A stretch of DNA of 64,000 nt from Bacteroidota bacterium (GTDB lineage: Bacteria > Bacteroidota > Bacteroidia > Chitinophagales > BACL12). Each line of letters starts with the position of its first letter. The first letter of the stretch is position 1. Positions 18,430 through 27,555 of the stretch are shown here, piece after piece. The stretch is from contig JADJJZ010000030.1 of assembly GCA_016706255.1 (NCBI GenBank), positions 62,001 through 126,000 of the forward strand, given 5' to 3'. The notes beneath the pieces were generated by a model that was not told the origin of the DNA, did not search any database, and saw nothing but the letters and a program-made list of their open reading frames with translations. Position numbers and translations under genes: made by a program.

Positions 18430-19320
18430 TTATTCGGCAGTTAATTCTAAAAATTGTTCTTCAAGGCGTTTTTTTCTTGCGTTGAGATGTTTCAGGTAAA
18501 TATTTTTTTCGCTGAGATATTTATTTAATTGTGCAGCATTAAATGTTTCGTCAACATTTAATATCACGATATTATTTTCAGCCATCGCTTTTTTAATACC
18601 GGTAAACGATTGTAATGTCTGCAATAATTGTTCATTATTTTCTGCAGCAATTTCAATTTGTGTTTCACCTTTAATTAAATCGGCCACACTGCCTTCAGCA
18701 AGTAAAGTTCCTTTTTTAATTACGCTTACATGAGTACAAACTTTTTCTACTTCATCAAGAATATGGCTGGCAAGAATAATGGTTCTGCCGCCGGCTGATT
18801 GTTGTGTAATAAATTCACGCACTTCTGCAATCCCCTGAGGGTCGAGGCCATTGGTAGGTTCATCCAACAACAACACATCCGGATTACCAAGCAGTGCAGA
18901 TGCCAGAGCCAGTCGCTGACGCATACCTAATGAATATGTGCGGGCCTGACTTTTTTTGCGTTCAAGTAAATTAACGGATGCAAGAATGCCATCGATTGTT
19001 TTTTCATCGACACCTTTAATTTTTGCAACTACCTTGAGGTTTTGTTCACCACTTAAATAGGGATAAAAATTGGGTTGTTCCAATAAAGCACCTATTCGCT
19101 TGCGGTTAATATCCAGCGTACCGTTGTTAAACCACGAATAAGCACCGGAAGTAGGCTGAATAATACCTAAAAGCATACCGAGCGTAGTGGTTTTTCCACT
19201 GCCATTTGGGCCAAGAATGCCATACACTGCTCCCTTTTCTACCCGAAGGTCGAGGCCGTTAACAGCCTTAATAGGACCGTATTGCTTTTTTAATGATGTA
19301 GTTGATAAAACGGTTTCCAA
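18430..19320 (-). CDS. ABC transporter ATP-binding protein
   Basis: The ATPase of the exporter. Motifs are Walker A GPNGSGKTT, the signature YSLGMRQRLALASALLG (a SLGMRQR variant of LSGGQ common in the CcmA/BcrA group), Walker B VLLLDEPTNGLDP and the H-loop ASH. The frame is open to 19407, but the first 29 residues have no homology-like content and the family start is best met by the TTG at 19320 (MLETVLSTTSLKKQYG). After about residue 205 a C-terminal domain typical of BcrA-like ATPases follows. It is the first gene of the pair and is transcribed away from rnhB. Confidence 0.88.
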   Translation of the reverse strand: METVLSTTSLKKQYGPIKAVNGLDLRVEKGAVYGILGPNGSGKTTTLGMLLGIIQPTSGAYSWFNNGTLDINRKRIGALLEQPNFYPYLSGEQNLKVVAKIKGVDEKTIDGILASVNLLERKKSQARTYSLGMRQRLALASALLGNPDVLLLDEPTNGLDPQGIAEVREFITQQSAGGRTIILASHILDEVEKVCTHVSVIKKGTLLAEGSVADLIKGETQIEIAAENNEQLLQTLQSFTGIKKAMAENNIVILNVDETFNAAQLNKYLSEKNIYLKHLNARKKRLEEQFLELTAE

Positions 19321-19479
19321 AATATTTAAGTTTGAAGTAAAAGTAAACAATTCATTGCTATCGGCAATCAATATGCCAATTTTCTGACTACTAAACGAAT
19401 AATGCATTCAATATGTTACAGTTGTTTTCTATTAACTGAAATGTGGATTTAAAATTTTTTTTTGCCCTGAATTAAGTTT

Positions 19480-19487
19480 TATATTTG
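19480..19487 (+). promoter_or_regulatory. -7 promoter element TATATTTG before rnhB
   Basis: TATATTTG ends 5 bases before the rnhB ATG, so the message would begin at or next to the start codon. A TTTG lies 15 bp upstream (19461-19464), shorter than the usual 19-bp spacing. Confidence 0.5.
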
Positions 19488-19492
19488 CCTAC

Positions 19493-20092
19493 ATGCTGCA
19501 ATCTTGTTACCAGAACGAGTTAATTGAAGCCGGTTGCGATGAAGCCGGTCGCGGGTGCTTGGCCGGCCCGGTTGTAGCAGCAGCCGTTATTCTACCAAAA
19601 GATTTTTTTCATCCGCTGTTAAATGATTCAAAACAATTAACAGAAAAAGAACGTGATTTACTTGCACCGATTATTAAGGAAGTAGCTATTTCATGGAAGA
19701 TAGGCATTTGTGATAATCATGAAATTGACAATATTAATATTTTGAAAGCAAGTTTTAAAGCCATGCACAAAGCGGTGGATCAAATGCAAAAAAAACCGCA
19801 ACTGTTATTAATTGATGGCAATCGTTTTTATAAATATCCGCGTATACCACATGTTTGTATTGTAAAAGGAGATGCTAAATTTATGAGTATTGCCGCAGCT
19901 TCTGTTTTAGCCAAAACGCATCGCGATGAAATGATGCAACACTTACATGGCGAATTTCCTCAATATAACTGGTGTCAAAACAAAGGCTATCCCACAAAAG
20001 ATCACCGAAGAGCAATTACGGAATTCGGCGCTACTGATTATCACCGAAAAACTTTCCGTTTATTACCGGATACCGCTGTTGAACTTTTTTAA
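19493..20092 (+). CDS. rnhB: Ribonuclease HII
   Basis: RNase HII removes ribonucleotides and RNA primers from DNA:RNA hybrids. The 199-residue length is usual. The active site opens with D16-E17 in GCDEAGRGCLAGPVVAAAV, and later acidic residues are in LLIDGNRFY near residue 106 and VKGDAKFMSIAAASVLAKTH near residue 124. The C-terminal NKGYPTKDHRRAITEFGATDYHRKTF matches the family. The gene has its own promoter and stands alone, with the M16 peptidase genes convergent 9 bp away. Confidence 0.96.
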   Translation: MLQSCYQNELIEAGCDEAGRGCLAGPVVAAAVILPKDFFHPLLNDSKQLTEKERDLLAPIIKEVAISWKIGICDNHEIDNINILKASFKAMHKAVDQMQKKPQLLLIDGNRFYKYPRIPHVCIVKGDAKFMSIAAASVLAKTHRDEMMQHLHGEFPQYNWCQNKGYPTKDHRRAITEFGATDYHRKTFRLLPDTAVELF

Positions 20093-20101
20093 TTTGGTAA
20101 T

Positions 20102-21379
20102 TTATTTTTTTCCGCAAACTACTTCCTGCATTGTTTCATAATCAAAATACTGATTGGCGAGTTCCATTAATCGTTCCGCGCTTACAGTTTTTACTGCATG
20201 CACCAAACCATCGAAATAACTTGTAGTTAAATTACTCATTACCATGTTTTTAACTACATTAATTCTATTGTATGGGCCATCGGTTGCGCGCAATAACCCG
20301 CCCATCATGTAATTTTTTATTATGGTTAATTCTTCTTCGTCTATTGGTGTAGATTTTAAAGCATCCATTTCCTTATAAATTTCAGTAATGGCTGATGCAC
20401 AAACTTCATTACCAACTTCTGTTTCTACCGAAAAATAACTGCTGTGCACATAATGGGTTATAGATGAATATATTCCATAAGTATAACCTTTGTCTTCGCG
20501 AATATTCGTCATCAAGCGCGAGCCGAAATATCCGCCAAATGCTGTGTTCAGCACATTTAATTCAGCAAAATCGGGATGAGTTTTTGGGATGGAAATGGTT
20601 CCGATACGCACACTCGACTGCACGGAATCATCTTTATCAATAAAGTGTTTATGTGTTGAATCGGTATAAATAGATTTATCGGTTGCGGCAATTATTTTTC
20701 CGTTTGGATGATGTGTGCCGAAATGTTTTTCGATTAACTGTAATGTTTCAGCGGTAATATTTCCTGCCATAAAAATTGTAGCATCACCGGGAGAATAATG
20801 TTTTTTATGGAACACCATTAATTGATCATTGCTGATTGCATCATACGTTGATTCATCTACATGATAACCGTAAGGATGATTTGCTCCAAACAACACCACA
20901 TTAAATTTTCTGTTTGCATGAAAATCAGTGTTTTGTGCATTGATGCGTAATTTTTGTTTTTGTTTCTGCACAAACAAATCCATTTCATCCTGAGGAAAAG
21001 CGGCATCTAATAAAATTTCTTCCGCAACGGGCATTATTTTATCGAGATGTTTACTCAAACAAAATAACATCATAGAAGTATAATCCTGTCCGGATTGAAC
21101 ATCTAAATGTGCGCCATAAAATTCGATAATATCGGCAATTTGTTTTGCGGTTTTTGTTGAAGTGCCTTTGCGCATTAAATTGCATACTGCGCGGCTGATG
21201 GCGTGTTTCGGTTCATACCATCGTCCTGCACGAAAACGTAATTCAATACGAATTAAATCTTCTTCAGCACTATTTACATAATATACTTCAACACCATTAC
21301 TTAATGATGTTTTTTTAAAATTATTAATATCTAAACGGTCAATTAAATTTAATTCCGGCGCCTGCGTTCTTTTCATCAT
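20102..21379 (-). CDS. M16 family peptidase subunit lacking the zinc-binding motif
   Basis: A 425-residue member of the M16 (pitrilysin/mitochondrial processing peptidase) family. The position where HxxEH should stand reads HAISRAVCNLMRKGT, so zinc ligands are missing and the protein is predicted to be inactive on its own. The rest of the fold is kept, including the C-terminal RTDGPYNRINVVKNMV-like region (here RATDGPYNRINVV) and the substrate-binding region FGGYFGSRLMTNIREDKGY. It follows the catalytic M16 gene by 6 bp, and the two fit the known heterodimer of an active and a regulatory subunit. No signal peptide is seen, so location is uncertain. Confidence 0.88.
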   Translation of the reverse strand: MMKRTQAPELNLIDRLDINNFKKTSLSNGVEVYYVNSAEEDLIRIELRFRAGRWYEPKHAISRAVCNLMRKGTSTKTAKQIADIIEFYGAHLDVQSGQDYTSMMLFCLSKHLDKIMPVAEEILLDAAFPQDEMDLFVQKQKQKLRINAQNTDFHANRKFNVVLFGANHPYGYHVDESTYDAISNDQLMVFHKKHYSPGDATIFMAGNITAETLQLIEKHFGTHHPNGKIIAATDKSIYTDSTHKHFIDKDDSVQSSVRIGTISIPKTHPDFAELNVLNTAFGGYFGSRLMTNIREDKGYTYGIYSSITHYVHSSYFSVETEVGNEVCASAITEIYKEMDALKSTPIDEEELTIIKNYMMGGLLRATDGPYNRINVVKNMVMSNLTTSYFDGLVHAVKTVSAERLMELANQYFDYETMQEVVCGKK

Positions 21380-21385
21380 AATTTT

Positions 21386-22621
21386 TTAGTCTTTTCCGTA
21401 ATATAAAGTGCTACATTTTTCATCTGTCAATAGTAATTGAGCCATTGCGTGTACGCTTGCTGCATCAACATTTAAATAACGATGAATTTCAGTGTTAACC
21501 AAGTCTGCTGACTCAAGCATCTCGGCTGTTGCCAGCATTTCCGCTTTATTCATAACACCGGTATTATTACTGGCAATATCCATTTCTACAGTGTTTTTTA
21601 CTCTTGTTAATTCTGTATCAGAAATTACTGTGGTGCGAATTTTATCCAATTCCTGCTGAATACCTTTTTCTGCCTGCTCATAAGTAACATCTTCAGCAAG
21701 TTTACCGGTAATAATAAACATACCGGTATCAATACTTCCGGTAATATATGCAGCAACATCAGTAAATAATTTTGTTTCTTTTTTTAATGCATGTTGCAAA
21801 CGCGATGATTCACCTAATCCTAAAACATCGCTTAATAAATTTGTTGCGTAATAATCTTTATCTGTGCGAGCAGGCATTTTCCATGCTTTGTAAATTACAT
21901 TAACCGGAACATCTTTTTTTACATGCTGAAATTTTGCAGCTGTTTGAACTGGTTCATCCGGAATATTACGTTCAAAGTTTTCTCCTGCAGGAATATCTCC
22001 AAACCATTTTTTTGCAAGTGCTAATGCTTTTTCTGCACTAATGCCACCTGAAATAGACAAAATGGCATTGTTTGGTCTGTAATATTTATAAAAGAAATTT
22101 TCAACGTCGGTTAACGTTGCATCTTTTACATGTTGTAATTCCAAACCGATTGTGGGCCACTGGTATGGATGTTTTTCATATACCAATTTGCGTAAAATAT
22201 GCCACACATCGCCATAAGGCCGATTGATATAATGTTCCTTAAATTCTTCGCATACCACGTTGCGTTGAACGCTTAGCGATTTTTCCGAAAAATCCAATTT
22301 CAACATACGGTCACTTTCTAACCAAAGTGCCGTTTCAATATTGGTAACCGGTAAAATATCGTAATAATTAGTCAGGTCGTTCGAGGTATATGCATTATTA
22401 GTACCGCCGGCTAATTGTAATTCAGTATCAAAATCTGGAATATTATCAGAACCGCCGAACATTAAATGTTCAAACAAGTGCGCGAAACCGGTTTTGGTAA
22501 TCACCTCATCGCGGGCACCAACTTTATACAATACGTTTACGGCACACAGTTGGGTGGTATTGTCTTCGTTCACAATAACCGTTAACCCATTGTCAAGCTG
22601 AAACTTTTGAAATGAAATCAT
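21386..22621 (-). CDS. M16 family zinc metallopeptidase, catalytic subunit
   Basis: A 411-residue M16 peptidase. The inverted zinc motif HxxEH is H48-L-F-E51-H52 in TGFAHLFEHLMFGGSD, with the distal glutamate in VVCEEFKEHYINRPYGD near residue 122. The C-terminal half holds the second, non-catalytic domain (LGLGESSRLQHALKKETKLF). It begins the operon and is followed by the motif-less partner, giving the usual active/regulatory pair. No signal peptide is seen, whereas many envelope M16 proteins carry one; it may be cytosolic. Confidence 0.93.
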   Translation of the reverse strand: MISFQKFQLDNGLTVIVNEDNTTQLCAVNVLYKVGARDEVITKTGFAHLFEHLMFGGSDNIPDFDTELQLAGGTNNAYTSNDLTNYYDILPVTNIETALWLESDRMLKLDFSEKSLSVQRNVVCEEFKEHYINRPYGDVWHILRKLVYEKHPYQWPTIGLELQHVKDATLTDVENFFYKYYRPNNAILSISGGISAEKALALAKKWFGDIPAGENFERNIPDEPVQTAAKFQHVKKDVPVNVIYKAWKMPARTDKDYYATNLLSDVLGLGESSRLQHALKKETKLFTDVAAYITGSIDTGMFIITGKLAEDVTYEQAEKGIQQELDKIRTTVISDTELTRVKNTVEMDIASNNTGVMNKAEMLATAEMLESADLVNTEIHRYLNVDAASVHAMAQLLLTDEKCSTLYYGKD

Positions 22622-22783
22622 GCTGCAAAGTAAGTATATCAGCAGCGATTTTTTTGTACAGGTTTATTTTGAGTAAATTAATTGGGGCAAGATTTAATTT
22701 TGTTTTAACGGTAATGCTGCCCGGCAACTGTATTGACAATAAGTTTTACGAAATTTGCGTTAGATAAACTGAACGCTGCGATT

Positions 22784-24559
22784 TTGAAATTTTCGATAAA
22801 ATACGGACTCCTCCTCGTTTTTAGCTTTTTTTTACTCCAAGTAAAAGTGAAAGGTCAAAGCACCATTCCGGCAAATTTATTGTGTGTTCAAACTGAAATT
22901 AATGGTGATGTAACCGTTATATGGAGTGCATCTGCAGAGGCTTGCGGCCTTTTTGTTGAGTATCAGGTGTATGCATCCACCAATTTTGCAGGACCTTATG
23001 TGCTACTCTCATCACTTCCCGGATTTGGGTCAAATACTTACACGCATATTGGGGCAAATGGCGCCGTAACCACTTGGTATTACTACGTTGTAGCGGTTTA
23101 CAACTGTCCCGGTTTTACAATGACCACGAGCGACACCCTAGACAATCTGGATCCTATAGCGCCTGAATTGGATTACGTTACAGTTACTGCGGGGCAGTCG
23201 GTGATTAACTGGATTCCCTCAGTTTCTCCGGAAACGAACTCCTACGTAATTTATCGTGAAGGCATTGGTTTTACGCCGATAGCTACTGTTTATGGGCGTT
23301 TTACCACCACTTATACCGATATATCGGGCTCTCCGACTACGCAGTCAGAAAACTATACCATTGCCGCGAGAGATTCATGCGGAAATATTGGTCCTTTTAA
23401 TAATGCAGCACAGCATACCGTGTTTTTAAGTGTAAGTCAGGTGAATTGCAGTAGTGTTTTACAATTATCGTGGAACTTATATGATAACTGGACGGCCGGT
23501 GTTTTTGAATATGAAATTTGGGTTGACCGGAATTTTACCGGTTCGGTTCCGGTGGATGATGTTTCGAATATTACAAATACATATGATTTAATCGGAATTA
23601 ATGATGGCGATAATGTTTGTATTACCGTACAGGCAAAAAGAGCTGATGGAACTGCGGTTTCAGTATCGAATGAAGTGTGTATGACAGTGAGTATTGTAAA
23701 TCCTGCAGCATATACTGTGATTAGAAATGTAACTGTAAATAGTGCAACACAAATTGGTGTTGAATGGTATCCGGATAATGCAGCAGATTTAGAAAAAGTT
23801 TCCGTTCAAAGAAGCGATAATAATGTTACTTATGTAAATTTAACTACAGCACCAATTGGTGCTCCAATTCCGGTAATTGATAGTTATAATGATAATTCGA
23901 TTGCAACCAATGCTATTAGTTTTTATTATCGCATCATTACCATCGACAGTTGTGATATTCCTGATACATCAGGTTATGCAAGAAGTATTGTATTAAAAGG
24001 AATAGATAATGCAAATTTTACAAATACGATTAACTGGAATCAATTTGAAATTACAGATGGAACTGTTTTGGAATACAGAATTTACAGAGATGACGGTGCG
24101 GGATTAAATTTAATTAATACGGTTAGTGCGTTAACATTAACATACACTGATGATGTTTCTGCTTTTGTAAATGTTGTTGATCAGTTTTGTTATCGCATTG
24201 AATGTTTATTCCGTTTAAACTCTCCGGAAAATGGTGTGGATGAACAATTATTATCTTATTCAAATATTCTTTGTCTGGAACAGGGCCCACGTATTTATGT
24301 TCCAAATGCAATAGTGCCTGATGGTGTTAATACCATTTTTAAACCCGTATTAATTTATGGAACCGAAGAGGGTTATAATATGAAAATATTTAATCGCTAC
24401 GGTGAAGTAATTTTCGAAACCGACGATGTAAATGAAGGCTGGGACGGAACCTACAATAATAAAACCGTTGAAATGGGCGCCTATGCTTACCTGATTACTT
24501 TTATTGCTTCTAACGGACAGGTGATTACTAAGAAAGGAAATGTTACGGTAGTAAGGTAA
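22784..24559 (+). CDS. T9SS type B (gliding-motility-type CTD) secreted protein
   Basis: About 591 residues. Reading from the TTG at 22784 gives a normal signal peptide (MKFSIKYGLLLVFSFFLLQV, then KVKGQS); the longer frame from 22733 adds 17 residues without signal character. The body consists of several fibronectin type III-like repeats (for example ITVQAKRADGTAVSVSNEVC, SFYYRIITIDSCDIP). The C-terminus is a gliding-motility-associated (type B) CTD: YVPNAIVPDGVNTIFKPV, MKIFNRYGEVIFETDDVNEG, then GWDGTYNNKTVEMGAYAYLI. This domain directs secretion by T9SS. Adhesin or matrix function is likely by architecture; no catalytic domain is visible. Confidence 0.85.
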   Translation: MKFSIKYGLLLVFSFFLLQVKVKGQSTIPANLLCVQTEINGDVTVIWSASAEACGLFVEYQVYASTNFAGPYVLLSSLPGFGSNTYTHIGANGAVTTWYYYVVAVYNCPGFTMTTSDTLDNLDPIAPELDYVTVTAGQSVINWIPSVSPETNSYVIYREGIGFTPIATVYGRFTTTYTDISGSPTTQSENYTIAARDSCGNIGPFNNAAQHTVFLSVSQVNCSSVLQLSWNLYDNWTAGVFEYEIWVDRNFTGSVPVDDVSNITNTYDLIGINDGDNVCITVQAKRADGTAVSVSNEVCMTVSIVNPAAYTVIRNVTVNSATQIGVEWYPDNAADLEKVSVQRSDNNVTYVNLTTAPIGAPIPVIDSYNDNSIATNAISFYYRIITIDSCDIPDTSGYARSIVLKGIDNANFTNTINWNQFEITDGTVLEYRIYRDDGAGLNLINTVSALTLTYTDDVSAFVNVVDQFCYRIECLFRLNSPENGVDEQLLSYSNILCLEQGPRIYVPNAIVPDGVNTIFKPVLIYGTEEGYNMKIFNRYGEVIFETDDVNEGWDGTYNNKTVEMGAYAYLITFIASNGQVITKKGNVTVVR

Positions 24560-24564
24560 TACAA

Positions 24565-24930
24565 ATGTGCTAATGTGCTAATGTGCTGATGTGCTGATGT
24601 GCTAATTAAACAGCCGAATTTGAGTTTGATTTTCATTCGGAGCTGCCGTTGCGGCTAGGAGAATGTACCGATGTACCGATGTACCAATGTACCAATGGAA
24701 CAGCCGAATTTGAGTATGATTTTCATTCGGAGCTGCCGTTGTGGCTGGGAGAATGTACCAATGTACCGATGTACCAATGTACCAATGGAACAGCCGATTT
24801 TGAGTATGATTTTCATTCGGAGCTAACGTTGCGGCTGGGAGGATTTACCAATGTCCGCCGCGGCGGATACCGATGTACCAATTAAACAGCCAATGAACAG
24901 CCGAATTTGAGTTTGATTTTCATTCGAAGG
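24565..24930 (+). repeat. Intergenic 90-bp repeats with nested 8-bp microsatellites
   Basis: The stretch opens with five units of the octamer ATGTGCTR (24565-24604). Three copies of a roughly 90-bp unit then start at 24611, 24701 and 24791, with a partial fourth at 24898. Each unit holds a core beginning CAGCCGAATTTGAG and containing a short CCGAAT/ATTCGG inverted pair, and four octamers of the kind ATGTACCR (24663-24694, 24753-24784). The third unit has a 12-bp palindrome CCGCCGCGGCGG inserted at 24855. Because 90 is a multiple of three a frame stays open across the units, but it has no gene-like features. From 24931 to 25228 only degenerate traces are visible. Confidence 0.75.
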
Positions 24931-25236
24931 TCCTGTAGTGGCTAATCAATATTAGCCCATGACGAAGTACCAATAGAACAACAAATTATTACGAAAATTT
25001 TCCTTCGAAGTCCAGTAGTGGCTAACCCAAGTGTCAGCCTATGTGCTATACCTGATAACGTACCAATTAAACAGCCGAAACCGCGGAGGGCACAGAGAAA
25101 CAGCCCACAGAGGAAATGCAGAGAATTTTTTTGTTGGGATGGGGTTAATCTTTTTATTGAACATTTATTGAATTTTGCTCAGCATGATTGATAGCAATGC
25201 AACTACAACTAACAATTATAAGCACGCAAAAATCAA

Positions 25237-25430
25237 GCTCCAGCGGAGCGAAAGATTGGTAGAAAAAACAGAAAAATAAAATACGTAAAAACCAGCTCTG
25301 TAGGAGCGAAGGATTGGTAACAAAACCAACCTTCAATACCGCCTCCAAACCCAGCTCCAGCGGAGCGAAAGAATGGTAGCAAAAATGCCCTAAAAAGATT
25401 CCGTAAGCTCTGTAAGAGCGAAAGAATGGT
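25237..25430. repeat. Four short hairpin repeats (GCTCY-nnn-RGAGC)
   Basis: Four copies, at 25237, 25295, 25354 and 25407, about 53-59 bp apart. The hairpins are GCTCC-AGC-GGAGC, GCTCT-GTA-GGAGC, GCTCC-AGC-GGAGC and GCTCT-GTA-AGAGC, each followed by GAARGAWTGGTA. The closing pair varies as C-G, T.G and T-A, so the stem is kept while its bases change. This is a REP-like interspersed family that I associate with Bacteroidota intergenic DNA. Open frames on the minus strand here (FAPLEL-like) are by-products of the repeat. Confidence 0.65.
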
Positions 25431-25484
25431 ATGAAAAAATGACAATATAAAAAAATTATTACCTTTCACTCACAAACAAAACCA

Positions 25485-26054
25485 ATGACAATACCAGGCG
25501 AATATTATATTACCGGAGTCCATGAAATGGGTTGTGGTATTAAATTAAATGAAGACAACACCTTTGAATTCTTTTTTAGTTACGGAGCGCTCGACAGGCA
25601 TGGTTATGGGACATGGAGTTTAGATGAAAATAATTGTGTTAAATTAAATTCAGATTATAAAAACCAAATTCCATTTGCCATTATTAAAGAAACACATGAA
25701 GAAGAGGATGGAATAAAAATTCTATTTCCCAACTACAATAAAATATTATTAAACGAAACCACCATTAAACTTTATAATAACGGTGTTGAAGAAGAACAAG
25801 TTGCAAATAGTTCGGGTGCATTTATTTTTAAAAATGAAAAAGCAGATAAATTTGTTGTAACCTGTTTGTTTTATTTTGACAACCCTGCAACACTGATTCC
25901 TGCAGATACAAAAAATAATTATTTTGAATTAACTGCTAATCAAGCTTTACCACTAGTGCATTTTGACGGAACTTTATTTACTGCAGATGGTGAAAGTCTG
26001 GAAGGCAAACTACACATTTTTGACGACACAAAAACATTACGTTTTATAAAATAA
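25485..26054 (+). CDS. Hypothetical protein
   Basis: A 189-residue protein without signal peptide. The first half has the sense of a small lipocalin- or DUF-type beta barrel (IPGEYYITGVHEMGCGIKLN, FFFSYGALDRHGYGTWSLDE, NNCVKLNSDYKNQIPFAI), a pattern seen in small proteins that compare an environmental response with a reference curve; the second half is also beta-rich. I do not recognise a named family with confidence. The next gene starts 6 bp later, so the two are probably co-transcribed. Function unknown. Confidence 0.6.
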   Translation: MTIPGEYYITGVHEMGCGIKLNEDNTFEFFFSYGALDRHGYGTWSLDENNCVKLNSDYKNQIPFAIIKETHEEEDGIKILFPNYNKILLNETTIKLYNNGVEEEQVANSSGAFIFKNEKADKFVVTCLFYFDNPATLIPADTKNNYFELTANQALPLVHFDGTLFTADGESLEGKLHIFDDTKTLRFIK

Positions 26055-26060
26055 TCAACC

Positions 26061-26600
26061 ATGTTGGCAAACACATTTCAACAATTACATGCTTGTATTT
26101 CCGATATGAATGAAATTACGCAGAAGCTTTCGGAATTTAATGAAACAGTACACAGCGCCGGTTTTTATTTTAAATTGGATGTACCCGATGATGATGGTGG
26201 AATTGCTTATCCTTTGAATGAAATTCCCGGAAATGCAATAATTGTTTTAGGTAGTTTCGATTTCAGTTATTACCACCAGGCAGAAATTGTTTTTTTTGAC
26301 ACCATTGCACATACGCTCGACGCAGAACATATTTGGTCTGACCATTGGGATAAAGACCAACTTTGTTTATTAAGCGGAAATAATCGCAAAAATGTATTAC
26401 TCACAAACAGTATTGAAGATGATTCATCTATTCATGTTTTTGCATTTAATATTGGTTCGTTTAGCGATGAGCAATATTATATCATTGCAAAAGGTATTTC
26501 CATAAAAATGGGCCTTGTTTTTCATTACAACAGAGTCGCGCATGAGCCACTAAAAGAAAATGAGCGAGTAGCATACTGGGTGCATACTGCATCAAAATAA
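26061..26600 (+). CDS. Hypothetical protein
   Basis: A 179-residue acidic protein without signal peptide or membrane segment. It has a helical N-terminus (FQQLHACISDMNEITQKLSEFN) and a beta-rich body (NAIIVLGSFDFSYYHQAEIVFF, SSIHVFAFNIG). The family is not recognised. It follows the previous hypothetical gene by 6 bp, and its last nine bases overlap the end of the convergent DUF1295 gene, so both must share termination signals in each other's coding sequence. Confidence 0.55.
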   Translation: MLANTFQQLHACISDMNEITQKLSEFNETVHSAGFYFKLDVPDDDGGIAYPLNEIPGNAIIVLGSFDFSYYHQAEIVFFDTIAHTLDAEHIWSDHWDKDQLCLLSGNNRKNVLLTNSIEDDSSIHVFAFNIGSFSDEQYYIIAKGISIKMGLVFHYNRVAHEPLKENERVAYWVHTASK

Positions 26601-27506
26601 TTTCGGAAAAAATCGGCCAACACGCCTTTGGTAATCTTTGTATTTAGGATATTTATCTGCAGAAATTTTTTCGCTGAAATCGGCACTGCCCTGAAATAAT
26701 AACATCAATAAAACACATCCTGCAATACTCCAGTTGAGCCATTTTCCTGTTGCGCTTACACTAAACAAATAAAATACCACCCATATTGCCTGCTCGGCAG
26801 TGTAATTTGGGTGACGGAAATATTTCCATAAACCCGATGACACAAAACCATCGGAAAAGGGTTCTGTTAGCGGTTCATTATTATTTATTCTGCGATATTT
26901 TTCTTTTTGAAAATTCCATTGTTGCTGATCGGCAATAAATTCCATCACAACAAAACCAACTGATAACACTGCGAGTAACACATCAGCAATGGTAATTCCA
27001 CGACCGGAGCCTGCTGCCATAACCGCAGGTAAGGTAAACATGAGAATCAGTGCATTTTGATACAGCGAAATAAAAAATAAATTAAATAATCCCCATTTTA
27101 ATCTTGTATTTAAATGTGGCTGCTGACGCAAAATTGCCCATCGATAATCTTCTTCCCCATCCCAAAATTTCCATTGGTATGCTCCCCGGCGGCTAAAATT
27201 ATAGGTTAATCGGGCTCCCCAAATGCTTATTAATATTGCCATTAACACAATGCGCGGTTCCCAATTAGCTGCTGAAGCAAAATACCAGCCATATAACAAC
27301 GGAACTATACTCCACAACTTATCTACCTGACTATAATTGCGTACAAGTTCGCTTACTATAAAACAATATAGTGCTACGCCAAGCATCATAAATGCAGATG
27401 TGTGTAACATTTTTTGTTGCAAAGGTGTTAATGGATCGTCAACATAAAACGCAACAAGCGGAACGATAATTAATGCAATTATTAAAAGTAGAATTGTTCG
27501 TAGCAT
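26592..27506 (-). CDS. DUF1295 / steroid 5-alpha-reductase-like membrane protein
   Basis: A 304-residue protein with about seven membrane segments (for example TILLLIIALIIVPLVAFYV, AFMMLGVALYCFIV, VLLAVLSVGFVVMEFI). The family signature near the C-terminus is GLWKYFRHPNYTAEQAIWV followed by DKYPKYKDYQRRVGRFFP, the NADPH-binding region shared by DUF1295, isoprenylcysteine methyltransferases and 5-alpha reductases. Another mark is WGARLTYNFSRRG near residue 98. The likely reaction is reduction of a lipid double bond or lipid modification in the inner membrane; substrate unknown. Confidence 0.85.
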   Translation of the reverse strand: MLRTILLLIIALIIVPLVAFYVDDPLTPLQQKMLHTSAFMMLGVALYCFIVSELVRNYSQVDKLWSIVPLLYGWYFASAANWEPRIVLMAILISIWGARLTYNFSRRGAYQWKFWDGEEDYRWAILRQQPHLNTRLKWGLFNLFFISLYQNALILMFTLPAVMAAGSGRGITIADVLLAVLSVGFVVMEFIADQQQWNFQKEKYRRINNNEPLTEPFSDGFVSSGLWKYFRHPNYTAEQAIWVVFYLFSVSATGKWLNWSIAGCVLLMLLFQGSADFSEKISADKYPKYKDYQRRVGRFFPKLF

Positions 27507-27555
27507 ATGTGAATATCGGTATTATAATTAAATAGTATAAAATAGAATTTAATCG

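Noticed and set aside
24649..24885. Open frame of 78 codons over the 90-bp repeats
   Set aside because: It exists because the repeat unit is a multiple of three; start context, composition and repeat identity at DNA level argue against a gene.
24565..24930. Possible CRISPR array
   Set aside because: The units have no unique spacers of constant length and the repeats are octamers within a larger tandem unit; no cas genes are in the window.
25154..25469. Minus-strand frames rich in FAPLEL-like words
   Set aside because: They are translations of the hairpin repeats and overlap each other in different frames.
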